Position numbers and translations under genes: made by a program. The notes below the pieces were generated by a model. That model searched no databases. It worked only from the letters and a program-made list of their open reading frames with translations, and was not told where the DNA came from. Shown in pieces: positions 1 to 8,558 of a stretch of 64,000 bases of DNA; position 1 is the stretch's first letter; each line of letters opens with the position of its first letter. The DNA comes from Larkinella punicea. GTDB taxonomy: Bacteria > Bacteroidota > Bacteroidia > Cytophagales > Spirosomataceae. The DNA is taken from assembly GCF_003334855.1 (NCBI RefSeq), contig NZ_QOWE01000033.1, positions 40,910 through 104,909 of the forward strand. Direction: 5' to 3'.

Positions 1-2
1 GC

Positions 3-1280
3 GCAGCAGCCGCTACGCCCCTCGTTTTGCCTGATTTTCTGACTGAATCGACCCGCACGGCTTTTCAGCGACTTCAAAAACCGGGAAGCCCGCAGCAGAT
101 TGCGCAGGACGAAGACTACTGGTCGTGGATCAAAGCCGAGTTTACGGTTTCGCCCAACATTCTGAACCTGAACAATGGCGGGGTCAGTCCGCAGCCGAAA
201 ACCGTTCAGGATGCTCACATCCGGTTTTATCAGTATTGCAACGAAGCCCCCAGCTATTACATGTGGCGGATTCTGGATCAGGGCCGGGAGTCGCTGCGGG
301 CCAAACTGGCCGATCTGGCGGGTTGCTCACCGGACGAACTGGCCATCAACCGCAATGCGACGGAAGGCCTGAACACGATCATTTTCGGCCTGACGCTGAA
401 ACCGGGTGATGAGGTCGTGCTGGCAAAGCAGGATTATCCGAACATGATGAATGCCTGGAAACAGCGGGAAAAACGCGATGGCATCAAACTCGTCTGGCTC
501 GACCTGAAACTGCCTTCCGAAAACGACGATGAACTGGTACGGCAATACGCCGGTGCCATTACCAGCAAAACCAAAGTGGTTCATGTCACCCACGTCGTCA
601 ACTGGACCGGGCAGATCATGCCGGTTCGGAAAATTGCCGATCTGGCGCACAAGCAGGGCATTGAAGTGATTTGCGACGGCGCCCACAGCTTTGCCCACCT
701 CGACTACAAAATCCCGGAACTGGGCTGCGATTATTACGCGACCAGCCTGCACAAATGGCTCTGTGCGCCCTTCGGCAGCGGTATGATGTATATTCAAAAA
801 GAGAAAATCAAAAACGTCTGGGCGTTGTTGTCCAGTCCTGAGCCGGATGGGCCGGATATCCGGAAATTCGAGTCGCTCGGAACGCGTTCGTTTGCCGCCG
901 AAATGGCCATTGGTACGGCCGTCGATTTTCAACTGGGAATCGGAGCGGCCCGGAAATTTGCGCGCTTGCATTACCTGAAAAACTACTGGGCAGAAAAAGT
1001 AAAAGACATTTCGGGCGTCCGGCTCTTCACATCGCTCAAACCGGAATTTGCCGGTGCGCTGGCCGTTGTCGGCATCAGCGGAATGGCTGGCCCCGAACTG
1101 GAGAAACAGCTTCTGGAAACGTACAAAATTCATACGGTACCCATTATCCTCGGACCTGTCGACGGAGTTCGCGTGACGCCCCACGTCTACACGACGCCCA
1201 AAGACCTCGATCGGCTGGTGGTGGCCATTACGGAACTGGCGGGAAAACAAAATCTGGCAACGAAACAAAAGAAGAGTTGA
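3..1280 (+). CDS. PLP-dependent class V aminotransferase (5' end outside window)
   Basis: Fold-type I PLP enzyme of the class V aminotransferase family (isopenicillin-N-epimerase/cysteine-desulfurase-like). Visible motifs: LNNGG near the start, the NATEGLN cofactor-phosphate segment, DGAHSFAH with the Asp that pairs with the pyridine nitrogen, and SLHKW with the Schiff-base lysine. The frame is open from base 3 and reads AAATPLVLPDF before the first possible TTG codon at 27, so the true start lies upstream; an Ala-rich stretch there could be the end of a signal peptide, and relatives with a Tat leader exist. The substrate cannot be told from sequence; epimerase, transaminase and lyase activities all occur in this family. 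The next gene follows after about 50 bp on the same strand but is unrelated. Confidence 0.88.
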   Translation, partial: AAAATPLVLPDFLTESTRTAFQRLQKPGSPQQIAQDEDYWSWIKAEFTVSPNILNLNNGGVSPQPKTVQDAHIRFYQYCNEAPSYYMWRILDQGRESLRAKLADLAGCSPDELAINRNATEGLNTIIFGLTLKPGDEVVLAKQDYPNMMNAWKQREKRDGIKLVWLDLKLPSENDDELVRQYAGAITSKTKVVHVTHVVNWTGQIMPVRKIADLAHKQGIEVICDGAHSFAHLDYKIPELGCDYYATSLHKWLCAPFGSGMMYIQKEKIKNVWALLSSPEPDGPDIRKFESLGTRSFAAEMAIGTAVDFQLGIGAARKFARLHYLKNYWAEKVKDISGVRLFTSLKPEFAGALAVVGISGMAGPELEKQLLETYKIHTVPIILGPVDGVRVTPHVYTTPKDLDRLVVAITELAGKQNLATKQKKS

Positions 1281-1333
1281 TCCTTTATCTTTGCGGGCGG
1301 TATTGCTTTGGTGTAACAAGTAAATAAACCGCC

Positions 1334-1711
1334 ATGATGAAGATTTTAAGCACACTGTTTTTTTTGTTTGTACTCACGACGAATGCAACGGCCCAACTGA
1401 TGGTTAACCGGGTTGATGTCAATAGCCTGGATGTTCAATATTGCCAGTTGGTGGGTGAATACCGTACCTGGGGAACCAAAGCCAAAGTCTATATCGATTA
1501 CGGACAGGCCAATTTCCAGCGGGCTGCCTACTGGGAATTACGTGGAATCGATTCATTGGGGAACTACACAAAGCGTTTCAATACGGTTATGCAGGCTGTC
1601 AACTACGTCGAAAAAACGGGTTGGGAAGTAGTTTCATTCCAGATCATGCAAGCCCCACGCAGGTCATACAACCGATTCATTTATTTAATGCGGAAAAAAC
1701 AGCGGCCGTAA
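1334..1711 (+). CDS. Small secreted protein of unknown function
   Basis: 125 residues. The first ~21 residues form a clear Sec signal peptide (MMK, hydrophobic core, cleavage after TNATAQ). The mature part is about 100 residues, with aromatic-rich strands and no cysteines in a recognisable pattern. No family recognised. Near the C-terminus it reads GWEVVSFQI..., similar to DUF4177-type small proteins in which a 'GWE(L/V)V' strand is common; this is only a weak resemblance. It sits alone between the aminotransferase and the LytS-type kinase, with about 110 bp on the downstream side. Start at ATG 1334; the in-frame ATG at 1337 is equally possible. Confidence 0.7.
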   Translation: MMKILSTLFFLFVLTTNATAQLMVNRVDVNSLDVQYCQLVGEYRTWGTKAKVYIDYGQANFQRAAYWELRGIDSLGNYTKRFNTVMQAVNYVEKTGWEVVSFQIMQAPRRSYNRFIYLMRKKQRP

Positions 1712-1823
1712 ACAGGTATCTTCCTGCCTTTTGCCCGCTTCGGCCCATTTTTGTGTCAGTTCACCCCAATTCTCCCACGCATTGCCATTCCCAACCTAGT
1801 TTTGTTGAAAAAACAGATCAGTT

Positions 1824-3359
1824 ATGCGGGAATTAGCGGGTATCCGACGCTTCGAGTGGTGGTTTGCCGGGGGAGCAACCTTGATTTACGTCGTCCGAAG
1901 GCTTCTTGAAGAAGCGAACCGGATTGACGGAATGATTGAGGAGGTTGAACAAAACCAGGTTTCTTCGGCTACCATCTGGCGGGATTTGGCGGGTTATAAC
2001 CATACTCTTAACAACAATTTTCCGCTGATTATCGGTGCTGGCCTTTTTCTGGTCGCCTGGTACGTTTTTCATTACCTTACCCTCCCGAACTGGAACAGCA
2101 AAGAAGATGATGAGAAAATCCGGTTATACGCCGGCCTGAGTGTTTTACTGGTTGTGAGCAGTGTGGCCTTTTATTATTTTACCAAACTTCAGGTGCATTT
2201 CCGGCAGAACGAAGTGGGGACCACGATCGGCCTGAAAGTGTATTCCTTATACCGGAAACGGAATGTGCTGGCCGATGCCATCGGAATGGGAATTTTCATC
2301 GTTGGGTATGAATTGCTCTGCCAATTAGGCTACTATCTGAATCGAAAAGCCCGCCAGGATTTCCGGTTTATCAGTTATCTGATCTGGGTGCCTTTATACA
2401 CTTTCCTGACGATTTTTGTTCTAGGAGGAAATCTTCCCGAAAAACTCTGGCAAAGTCCGGTTTTCGAAATACTGCTTACGCTGGCCATTCCCATTCAGGT
2501 GTATATTCTACAGGCGTATATCTATACGTCGCTGCTGCCGTATATCAAGAGCTTTCGCACAACTGAGTTTCTGGGCCGTCTCCTGGCCGGTTTGCTGATC
2601 TGGTTTCTGCTCAGTGCGATGCTCTGGGGCGCCCGCACCTATTTCAGGTTTCCCAATTCAGGGCTGAACAACACGTTATCGATACTGACGCTTTTTTGCG
2701 CGGTCATCATTGCCCTGCTGCGCCGGACCTCGGTCAAAGAGAAGGTCGCATTGCAAACCCAGGTTTCCCACACCTCCGCCGAACTGGCGGGCCTGCAATC
2801 CCAGATCAATCCGCATTTTCTGTTCAACGCGCTTAACAGCTTGTATGCCACGGCTTTGAAAGAAAACAGCGAAAAAACCGCCGACGGGATTCAGAAGCTG
2901 GGCGACATGATGCGGTTCATGTTACAGGAAAACAACCGGGATCGGATTTCGCTGGAAAAAGAAGTGGAATATTTGCGTAATTACATCGAACTCCAGCGGA
3001 TGCGGCTGGACGAATCGCACGGAATCGAAATCCGGGTGACGATTCAGGAACTGGATCGGGATGTGTCCATTGCGCCGATGATGCTGATTCCGTTCGTTGA
3101 AAATGCCTTCAAACACGGGATTAGTCTGCGTAAACCGTCCTGGATTTTTGTTACCTTGACCCTCGATCACGCAACGATTTACTTCAAAGTTCATAATTCA
3201 CGCCATCCGGGGCTGGTCAATGACCCGGAAAGAGAGCATACCGGCATTGGCCTGGAAAACGTCAGCAAACGGCTGGAGTTGATTTATCCCGGACGTCATA
3301 CGCTGGCCATTCAGGCGTCGGAACAGGATTATTTTGTTGCTTTAACGATTCGCTATTGA
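1824..3359 (+). CDS. LytS-family sensor histidine kinase (multi-TM)
   Basis: 511-residue inner-membrane sensor kinase. The first ~300 residues hold several hydrophobic segments with charged loops, i.e. a polytopic sensor region. The cytoplasmic part has the His_kinase (LytS/YehU) signature QINPHFLFNALNSL with phospho-acceptor His331, followed by a HATPase region (ENAFKHG N-box, GIGLENVSKRL G-box). It phosphorylates the LytTR regulator encoded next: the kinase stop TGA (3357-3359) abuts the regulator ATG (3360), so the two are translationally coupled. The signal sensed cannot be inferred. Start at ATG 1824, the first methionine in the frame and only 18 residues before the first hydrophobic segment. 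Confidence 0.93.
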   Translation: MRELAGIRRFEWWFAGGATLIYVVRRLLEEANRIDGMIEEVEQNQVSSATIWRDLAGYNHTLNNNFPLIIGAGLFLVAWYVFHYLTLPNWNSKEDDEKIRLYAGLSVLLVVSSVAFYYFTKLQVHFRQNEVGTTIGLKVYSLYRKRNVLADAIGMGIFIVGYELLCQLGYYLNRKARQDFRFISYLIWVPLYTFLTIFVLGGNLPEKLWQSPVFEILLTLAIPIQVYILQAYIYTSLLPYIKSFRTTEFLGRLLAGLLIWFLLSAMLWGARTYFRFPNSGLNNTLSILTLFCAVIIALLRRTSVKEKVALQTQVSHTSAELAGLQSQINPHFLFNALNSLYATALKENSEKTADGIQKLGDMMRFMLQENNRDRISLEKEVEYLRNYIELQRMRLDESHGIEIRVTIQELDRDVSIAPMMLIPFVENAFKHGISLRKPSWIFVTLTLDHATIYFKVHNSRHPGLVNDPEREHTGIGLENVSKRLELIYPGRHTLAIQASEQDYFVALTIRY

Positions 3360-4049
3360 ATGTTAACCGCCATTGCCATCGACGACGAACCGCAGGCTTT
3401 AGAAGTCATCCGGCTGCATGCCGCCAAAGTGCCGTTTCTCGATTTAAAAGCGAGTTTTACGGATGCTTTTGACGCGATTCCGTATCTCCAAAAAAACAAA
3501 ATCGACCTGATCTTTCTGGATATAAAAATGCCGGATATTTCGGGAATCGAGTTTGTGCGCTGCCTGCAAACCGTGCCGATGGTGGTTTTTACAACAGCTT
3601 ATTCCGATTACGCCGTTCAGGGTTTCGAACTCGATGCCATCGACTATCTGCTGAAACCGTTTCCGTTGGCTCGTTTTCTAAAAGCCTGCAACAAAGCACT
3701 GGATTACAAGAATTTGCGGGATAGCGAGGCCGAAGAATTTATTTTTGTCAAAACCGGCTACGAGGAAGAAAAGGTCTGGCTGGACGATATTTTATACCTG
3801 GAATCCGACGGAAACTATGTAACGTTCGTCCTGAAAAACCGCAAACTCCTGAGCCGCCAGACCCTGTCGGATATTCCGCGAATATTGCCGGAAAGTCAAT
3901 TTGTCCGCGTACACCGATCCTACAGTATTTCGCTCCGGAAAATCGAGAAAATTGCCCGGAACGAAATCACCATCGCCGGTTTTAAAATTCCCGTTGGTGC
4001 TTCCTATGAAGATAAACTAGCGGAAATTAAAACCCGGCTTTTGAAATAG
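3360..4049 (+). CDS. LytTR-family response regulator
   Basis: 229 residues. N-terminal receiver domain (about 1-120) with acidic pocket DDE at 9-10, phospho-acceptor Asp54 in LIFLDIKMP, and the LLKPF lysine. C-terminal LytTR DNA-binding domain (about 130-229) with YLESDGNYV and FVRVHRSYSI, both hallmark strands. Partner of the LytS-type kinase immediately upstream (zero spacing). LytTR regulators usually bind paired direct repeats in target promoters; none was assigned here. The gene is followed by a very large perfect hairpin (4067-4194) that probably ends its transcript. Confidence 0.94.
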   Translation: MLTAIAIDDEPQALEVIRLHAAKVPFLDLKASFTDAFDAIPYLQKNKIDLIFLDIKMPDISGIEFVRCLQTVPMVVFTTAYSDYAVQGFELDAIDYLLKPFPLARFLKACNKALDYKNLRDSEAEEFIFVKTGYEEEKVWLDDILYLESDGNYVTFVLKNRKLLSRQTLSDIPRILPESQFVRVHRSYSISLRKIEKIARNEITIAGFKIPVGASYEDKLAEIKTRLLK

Positions 4050-4066
4050 AATCTAGAAAGAAAAGG

Positions 4067-4194
4067 AATGATAAATGTAAACGGGGCCGCCCGCGCGGTG
4101 ATGAACGCTAAATGTAAAAGTAGGCTGACGCGCCCAAACACTTTTACATTTAGCGTTCATCACCGCGCGGGCGGCCCCGTTTACATTTATCATT
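4067..4194. repeat. Perfect 55-bp inverted repeat with 18-nt loop between convergent genes
   Basis: Arms 4067-4121 and 4140-4194 are exact reverse complements over 55 of 55 bases, loop 4122-4139. The arms contain a GC-rich middle (GGGGCCGCCCGCGCGG) flanked by AT-rich AAATGTAAA blocks. It lies between the stop of the LytTR gene (4049, plus) and the stop of the OsmC gene (4210, minus), so it can terminate both. Perfection over 55 bp is far more than termination needs. Confidence 0.95.
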
Positions 4195-4209
4195 TAACTC
4201 AGCACTTTT

Positions 4210-4626
4210 TCATTCCTTCCACTCAAACCGGATCACCTGCTCCAGATCGGGATGCAGGCTGAGGGCAACGGGGCAGGTGTGGGCGGTATGCTCCATTTTG
4301 GCCCGAAAGGCTTCCGTATTCGCTTCCGACGGCGGCATCATGATGTCGACTTCAATGCGAACAATCCGCCGGGGGGCGTCTTTCGACATCACTTTTGTAA
4401 TCGACAATTCGCCGTTGGTCAGTTCGATGCCGTCGCGTCGGGCCACAATCCCCATCGTGGTGATGATACAGCTTCCCAGCGAGGTCGCTGTCAGGTCGGT
4501 TGGTGAAAAGGCCTCGCCTTTGCCGGTATTGTCGGTGGGGGCGTCGGTCAGAATTCGGGTGCCAGACTGGAGGTGAACCGCTTCCGTCCGCAAGTCTCCT
4601 AAATAGGTTGTTTGTACCGTGGGCAT
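4210..4626 (-). CDS. OsmC-family peroxiredoxin-like protein
   Basis: 138 residues from the ATG at 4626. The frame could extend 11 residues upstream to 4659, but the shorter start gives the usual N-terminus of the family. Redox pair Cys53 (SLGSCIITTMG) and Cys118 (HTCPVALSLHP), the two cysteines that reduce organic hydroperoxides in OsmC/Ohr proteins, are present; the ITTMG helix motif is the OsmC-subfamily form. A cytoplasmic homodimer is expected. Upstream (4660-4827) is a divergent spacer shared with the hypothetical secreted protein. Confidence 0.92.
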   Translation of the reverse strand: MPTVQTTYLGDLRTEAVHLQSGTRILTDAPTDNTGKGEAFSPTDLTATSLGSCIITTMGIVARRDGIELTNGELSITKVMSKDAPRRIVRIEVDIMMPPSEANTEAFRAKMEHTAHTCPVALSLHPDLEQVIRFEWKE

Positions 4627-4827
4627 AAGACCAAAAACTAAAATCCTGTTTGTGTACAACTATAAATTGAAAAATATAAATTGCTTCACGCAACCATCCA
4701 ATGACTCAGACCGTTACTCAATAGAACGAGGGAGTTACAAGAGACGCGTAGTTTGATGCCGGCGATAATTTCGTAGTGTCAAAGTAAACTGTTATTTTTA
4801 TCCTTACAAAAGTTTTCCATTACGACC

Positions 4828-5571
4828 GTGTCACGAGTTTTACCGATAGTGTCCATCTTAGGCCTGCTGCTAAGCGTTTGCCGTGCGCAGGCTCAGACTG
4901 CCGATACCGACGAGGATAAGTATACGACTGTTACCACCTACGGTGTAACGACCAATACGAACTCCGGCATTTTAGGCGGTTTTGTTTTCCGGCATTCCAA
5001 AGCGTTGCCGAACCTGTTTCAGGGAAAGCGGCAGTTTCGGTATATGGCCCTGGAAATTGTCAATGTGAAGCATCCGAAAGAAGTGCAGTCGCAGACGCCG
5101 TATTCGGGAGCACGGTATGTATACAACAAGCAGAATTATCTCTTCGTCGTTCGGCCGCAGTATGGCCGCGAAATATCGCTCTTTACCCGAACTGCCGACG
5201 AAGGCATTGCGATCAACGGTATTATTGCCGTTGGGCCGTCCATTGGCATCATCAAGCCCTATTACGTGCAGTATACGACCAGTCCGGGACAGGTCGATAC
5301 CCGTCCGTTCGACCCCAGTTTGCAACCCGAGCTGATCGTCGGTGCGGGCAGCTTCTTTCAGGGATTTGACAAGTCAAAACTAACCCTGGGTCTGAATTTC
5401 AAAGCCGCCGTAGCTTTTGAACTGAGTGCGTTTCGGAACAACATGACGGGGCTGGAAATTGGTTTTCTGGCCGAAGCGTACCCCAAAGAAGTAGTGATTA
5501 TGAATGCTACCAATAACCGCAGCGTGTATACTTCCGGTTTCGTAACGCTGTTTTTTGGTAACAAACGATAA
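4828..5571 (+). CDS. Secreted hypothetical protein, possible outer-membrane beta-barrel
   Basis: 247 residues starting at GTG 4828, which gives a normal signal peptide (hydrophobic SILGLLLSV then CRAQAQ); no ATG is available upstream in this frame. The mature part is rich in alternating aromatic/hydrophobic strands and ends in YTSGFVTLFFGNKR. This pattern is typical of small Bacteroidota outer-membrane barrels, but no named family is recognised. The spacing to lipA (about 150 bp with a hairpin) suggests separate transcripts. Confidence 0.7.
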   Translation: MSRVLPIVSILGLLLSVCRAQAQTADTDEDKYTTVTTYGVTTNTNSGILGGFVFRHSKALPNLFQGKRQFRYMALEIVNVKHPKEVQSQTPYSGARYVYNKQNYLFVVRPQYGREISLFTRTADEGIAINGIIAVGPSIGIIKPYYVQYTTSPGQVDTRPFDPSLQPELIVGAGSFFQGFDKSKLTLGLNFKAAVAFELSAFRNNMTGLEIGFLAEAYPKEVVIMNATNNRSVYTSGFVTLFFGNKR

Positions 5572-5581
5572 ACGATAAATC

Positions 5582-5648
5582 TGCCCCCAACCCCCTAAAG
5601 GGGGCTAGTGTCCAACCTGTTAAAGCCCCCTTCAGGGGGTTGGGGGCA
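5582..5648. terminator. Inverted repeat downstream of the secreted protein gene
   Basis: Arms 5582-5606 and 5624-5648, 24 of 25 bases complementary, of the C-rich TGCCCCCAACCCCCT type. It starts 10 bp after the stop at 5571 and precedes lipA by 70 bp. Likely terminator; the same CCCCTxxxGGGG architecture recurs at 16668-16758 and 26118-26198. Confidence 0.8.
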
Positions 5649-5718
5649 ATTAGCCTTTCTTTTTAAGAACTTTACTGCCCGAAAATTCCTTGTGTAAAAA
5701 ACAGGATTGAGGTTTGCC

Positions 5719-6597
5719 ATGATTGAACTTCCCGTAATTCCCTCCGAAACACAACGAAAGAAACGCCCCGACTGGCTGCGGGTAAAATTGCCCATTGGCC
5801 CGGAATATGCCAAAGTCCGCAAATTAGTCGATACGTATAAACTGCATACCATTTGTGAAAGTGGCAATTGTCCGAACATGGGAGAGTGCTGGGGAGCCGG
5901 CACGGCCACTTTCATGATCCTGGGCAACGTCTGCACGCGGAGCTGTACGTTCTGCGCCGTAGCAACGGGTCGCCCGAACGAATACGATACCGACGAACCC
6001 CGCCGGGTGGCTGAGGCCATTCTGCTGATGAAAGTTAAACACGCCGTTCTGACGTCGGTGAACCGCGACGAACTGAAAGACCGGGGTGCCGAAATCTGGT
6101 ACCAGACCGTGCGGGCCGTGAAAGAAGTGTCGCCCACCACCACCATTGAAACGCTCATTCCGGATACCAAAGGCAACTGGGATGCGCTGATCCGGATGAT
6201 TGAAGCCGGTCAGGAAGTGGTTTCTCACAACATGGAAACCGTCGAGCGCCTGTATCGTCGCGTGCGTCCGCAGGCCCGGTATGAACGCAGCCTGGAGCAA
6301 ATCCGCCGGACGAAAGACTTTGGTCAGCGAACCAAATCGGGCATTATGCTGGGGCTGGGCGAAACCGTCGACGAAGTGCTGAAAGCGATGGACGATCTGG
6401 TCGAACACGGCCTGGATATTTTGACCCTGGGGCAGTATCTGCAACCGACTAAAATGCACCACGAAGTGATCGAATGGATTCACCCCGACACGTTTGCGAT
6501 GTACCGGGAGGAAGGCCTGAAACGTGGTTTGAAATACGTCGAATCCGGGCCTTTGGTCCGTTCGTCCTACCATGCCGAGCGGCATGTGAACGTCTGA
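5719..6597 (+). CDS. lipA: Lipoyl synthase
   Basis: 292 residues from ATG 5719; a TTG four codons upstream is unlikely to be used. Radical-SAM enzyme that inserts two sulfurs into protein-bound octanoyl groups to make lipoyl cofactor. Auxiliary 4Fe-4S ligands are Cys46, Cys51 and Cys57 ([12 protein letters not shown]). The SAM cluster motif is Cys72, Cys76, Cys79 (CTRSCTFC). The C-terminal RSSYHAE segment carries the Ser that ligates the auxiliary cluster. Length is normal. No lipB or 2-oxoacid dehydrogenase gene is adjacent. A hairpin lies just downstream (6621-6675). Confidence 0.98.
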   Translation: MIELPVIPSETQRKKRPDWLRVKLPIGPEYAKVRKLVDTYKLHTICESGNCPNMGECWGAGTATFMILGNVCTRSCTFCAVATGRPNEYDTDEPRRVAEAILLMKVKHAVLTSVNRDELKDRGAEIWYQTVRAVKEVSPTTTIETLIPDTKGNWDALIRMIEAGQEVVSHNMETVERLYRRVRPQARYERSLEQIRRTKDFGQRTKSGIMLGLGETVDEVLKAMDDLVEHGLDILTLGQYLQPTKMHHEVIEWIHPDTFAMYREEGLKRGLKYVESGPLVRSSYHAERHVNV

Positions 6598-6620
6598 TCC
6601 CGTAGAATCGGATTAAAAAG

Positions 6621-6675
6621 AAAAGGGAGGAGTGGAAAAGCGGTTTTTAAAGCCTTTTTCCACTCCTCCCTTTTT
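6621..6675. terminator. Hairpin after lipA
   Basis: AAAAGGGAGGAGTGGAAAA (from 6621) pairs with its reverse complement at about 6656-6674, with a short loop and T-rich right arm running into TTTTTCC. A strong intrinsic terminator lying between lipA and the cyclase gene; it shows that the longer frame before crtY (from 6632) is not coding. Confidence 0.85.
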
Positions 6676-6706
6676 CCTTACCTCCTTTTTTGCTTTCTTG
6701 TTCATA

Positions 6707-7867
6707 ATGAAAAAATACGACTTCATCATCGCGGGGGGCGGAATGGCTGGGTTAAGCCTGGCGTATTACCTGAGCCTGTCGTCCCTGCGCGACCGTTCCA
6801 TCCTGATTCTCGACAAAGAAACCAAACACCGGAACGACCGGACGTGGTGTTTCTGGGAAGACCAGGAGGGGCCGTTTGAGTCGATTTTATTTCGGAAATG
6901 GGACACCGTCGAGTTTTTCGGGACTACCTTCAACGGCATGCTCGATATGGGGGCTTACCAGTATAAGATGCTGCGCGGCATTGATTTCTATACGTTTATG
7001 AAGAATCACCTCGCGCAGTTTCCGTCCATCGAGTTTCGACAGGTGACCGTCAACCGCGTTAAGGACACACCCCAGGGCGGTTTTGTGATCGCCGACGACG
7101 AACCCTACATTGCCGACTATGTGTTCGACAGCACCCATTTGCTGAAGCTGAACCGCCCCGAAAACCACAACCTGTGGCAACATTTCAAAGGCTGGACGAT
7201 TACCGCCGAAAAACCGTGTTTCGATGTCGACAAGCCCTGCATGATGGATTTTCGGGTGGATCAGCAAGGCGATTGCCGGTTTTTGTACGTGCTCCCCTTC
7301 GATGACCGGACGGCGTTGGTCGAATACACGATTTTCAACGACCGGTTGTTGTCGGACGAACAGTACGAAAATGCGCTTCTCGGTTACATCGACCGGTTTA
7401 TCGATACGGGAAGTTATACGGTTCAGGAAACGGAATTTGGCATCATCCCAATGTCCGACGAGCCGACCAACGAACGCCCGGGCAAGCACGTCATCCGGAT
7501 CGGGACGGCGGGTGGCTACACAAAACCATCGACGGGCTACACTTTTCAGCGAACGCAGCGGTATTTGCGTGAAATCGTTCAGAATCTGGCGGCAAACGGC
7601 AAACCCAAACGTCATAAACCGTGGTTACGGCGTGTTTTCAAGCGGTTTCTGGACAGTGTGCTGCTGAATGTGCTGCAACACCGCCGTCACCCGGCCGATG
7701 ATGTGTTCACCCGCCTGTATCAACGCAACCCGCCCGCGCAGATTTTCCGGTTTCTGGACGAAGACACGACATTTGCCGAAGATCTCAAAATCATGACCAC
7801 GGTTCCGCTGGGAGCCTTCACGATTGCGGCTTTTGACGTGATTCGCAAGCGCATTTTCCGGGTATAA
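6707..7867 (+). CDS. crtY: Lycopene beta-cyclase
   Basis: 386 residues from ATG 6707 (MKKYDFIIAGGG...). Flavoprotein that cyclises the psi-ends of lycopene to beta-ionone rings in carotenoid synthesis, membrane-associated. Evidence: N-terminal dinucleotide-binding motif GGGMAGLSLA, the RTWCFWED block typical of CrtY, GTAGGYTKPSTGYTF in the middle, and TTVPLGAFTIAAFDV near the end. Family length is about 380-390, so it is complete. It is a lone carotenoid gene here; crtB/crtI are not adjacent. Start chosen because the upstream extension passes through the terminator hairpin. Confidence 0.95.
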   Translation: MKKYDFIIAGGGMAGLSLAYYLSLSSLRDRSILILDKETKHRNDRTWCFWEDQEGPFESILFRKWDTVEFFGTTFNGMLDMGAYQYKMLRGIDFYTFMKNHLAQFPSIEFRQVTVNRVKDTPQGGFVIADDEPYIADYVFDSTHLLKLNRPENHNLWQHFKGWTITAEKPCFDVDKPCMMDFRVDQQGDCRFLYVLPFDDRTALVEYTIFNDRLLSDEQYENALLGYIDRFIDTGSYTVQETEFGIIPMSDEPTNERPGKHVIRIGTAGGYTKPSTGYTFQRTQRYLREIVQNLAANGKPKRHKPWLRRVFKRFLDSVLLNVLQHRRHPADDVFTRLYQRNPPAQIFRFLDEDTTFAEDLKIMTTVPLGAFTIAAFDVIRKRIFRV

Positions 7868-7876
7868 CCTGGCCGC

Positions 7877-7943
7877 AACCGATTGGATGTTAGACACCTG
7901 ACAGGTCTTGAAGACCTGTCAGGTGTCTAACATCCAATCGGTT
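7877..7943. repeat. 67-nt near-continuous palindrome
   Basis: Arms 7877-7909 and 7911-7943 are perfectly complementary over 33 bp around a single G at 7910. It begins 10 bp after the crtY stop, so it can act as terminator or cruciform. Its inner part (ACCTGACAGGTCTT) is of a type often seen between Cytophagales genes (recollection, not searched). Confidence 0.95.
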
Positions 7944-7949
7944 ATAAAC

Positions 7950-8330
7950 GTAAAGTGCCGTTTTGCCCCGTTAGGGGAAACACAGCGCAGCGTCGGTAGA
8001 AAAATCATGCCTTTTCCTCAACCGTGTGCCGTAAGGCACGCGACGATTCGCATCAACAAATAGGGTCGTGTACCTCACGGCACACGATTAGGGAGAATTG
8101 TCTTGACTCCCGTTTTGCCCCGTAAGGGGCAGCACAGCGCAGCGTCGGTAGCTACGTCCGTTCCCCGCCCTCTCCTATGTGCCGTTAGGTACACAACCGG
8201 CTGTTTGATGGGGATCGTTGCGTACCTGATGGCACGCGGGAGCGTTGGGAAACCGACGTAGCTACCGACGCTGCGCTGTTAGATCCCTACGGGATAGATG
8301 GCGAAGTTAGGTGATGAAAAATTAATCCAG
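7950..8330. repeat. REP-like cluster of short inverted repeats in a 690-bp gene-free stretch
   Basis: Between crtY and the next gene (7868-8558) I see no coding frame. The block holds two copies of ACAGCGCAGCGTCGGTAG (7982-7999 and within 8134-8152) and a perfect 24-bp inverted pair CAGCGCAGC... (8135-8158 against 8255-8278). It also holds several GTGCCGTxAGGCAC-type hairpins (around 8024-8040, 8075-8090, 8180-8195, 8224-8236) and CCCCGTxAGGGG hairpins. From 8331 to 8558 the DNA is AT-richer, looks like a promoter/leader and shows no clear motif. Confidence 0.8.
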
Positions 8331-8558
8331 ATTACCGCCGGTGCTATAAAGACACCCTTCCTTGGGATCTCAATCTTCTCACAAAAATCGACCCTTTCTA
8401 TACGAATGCCGTGCCTGACGGCACTAGATCCCAATTGAACGGGCAAACCTGCCAACTATCTTCCTGAAAAACGGATAAAAGGCGCTGATTGTACCAGAAC
8501 AGATGAGTAGTATTTTACTAAAAATTCTTTATTATGTAATAATGACAAAAAGCGTCTC

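Noticed and set aside
327..1355. 342-residue minus-strand frame opposite to the aminotransferase gene
   Set aside because: Fully antisense to a gene with intact catalytic motifs; no recognisable domain.
4068..4262. Short open frame across the 55-bp inverted repeat
   Set aside because: Made of the two repeat arms; no ribosome-binding context and no homology features.
6632..6706. 25-residue N-terminal extension of the lycopene cyclase
   Set aside because: Starts with TTG inside the lipA terminator hairpin; ATG 6707 gives the standard N-terminus.
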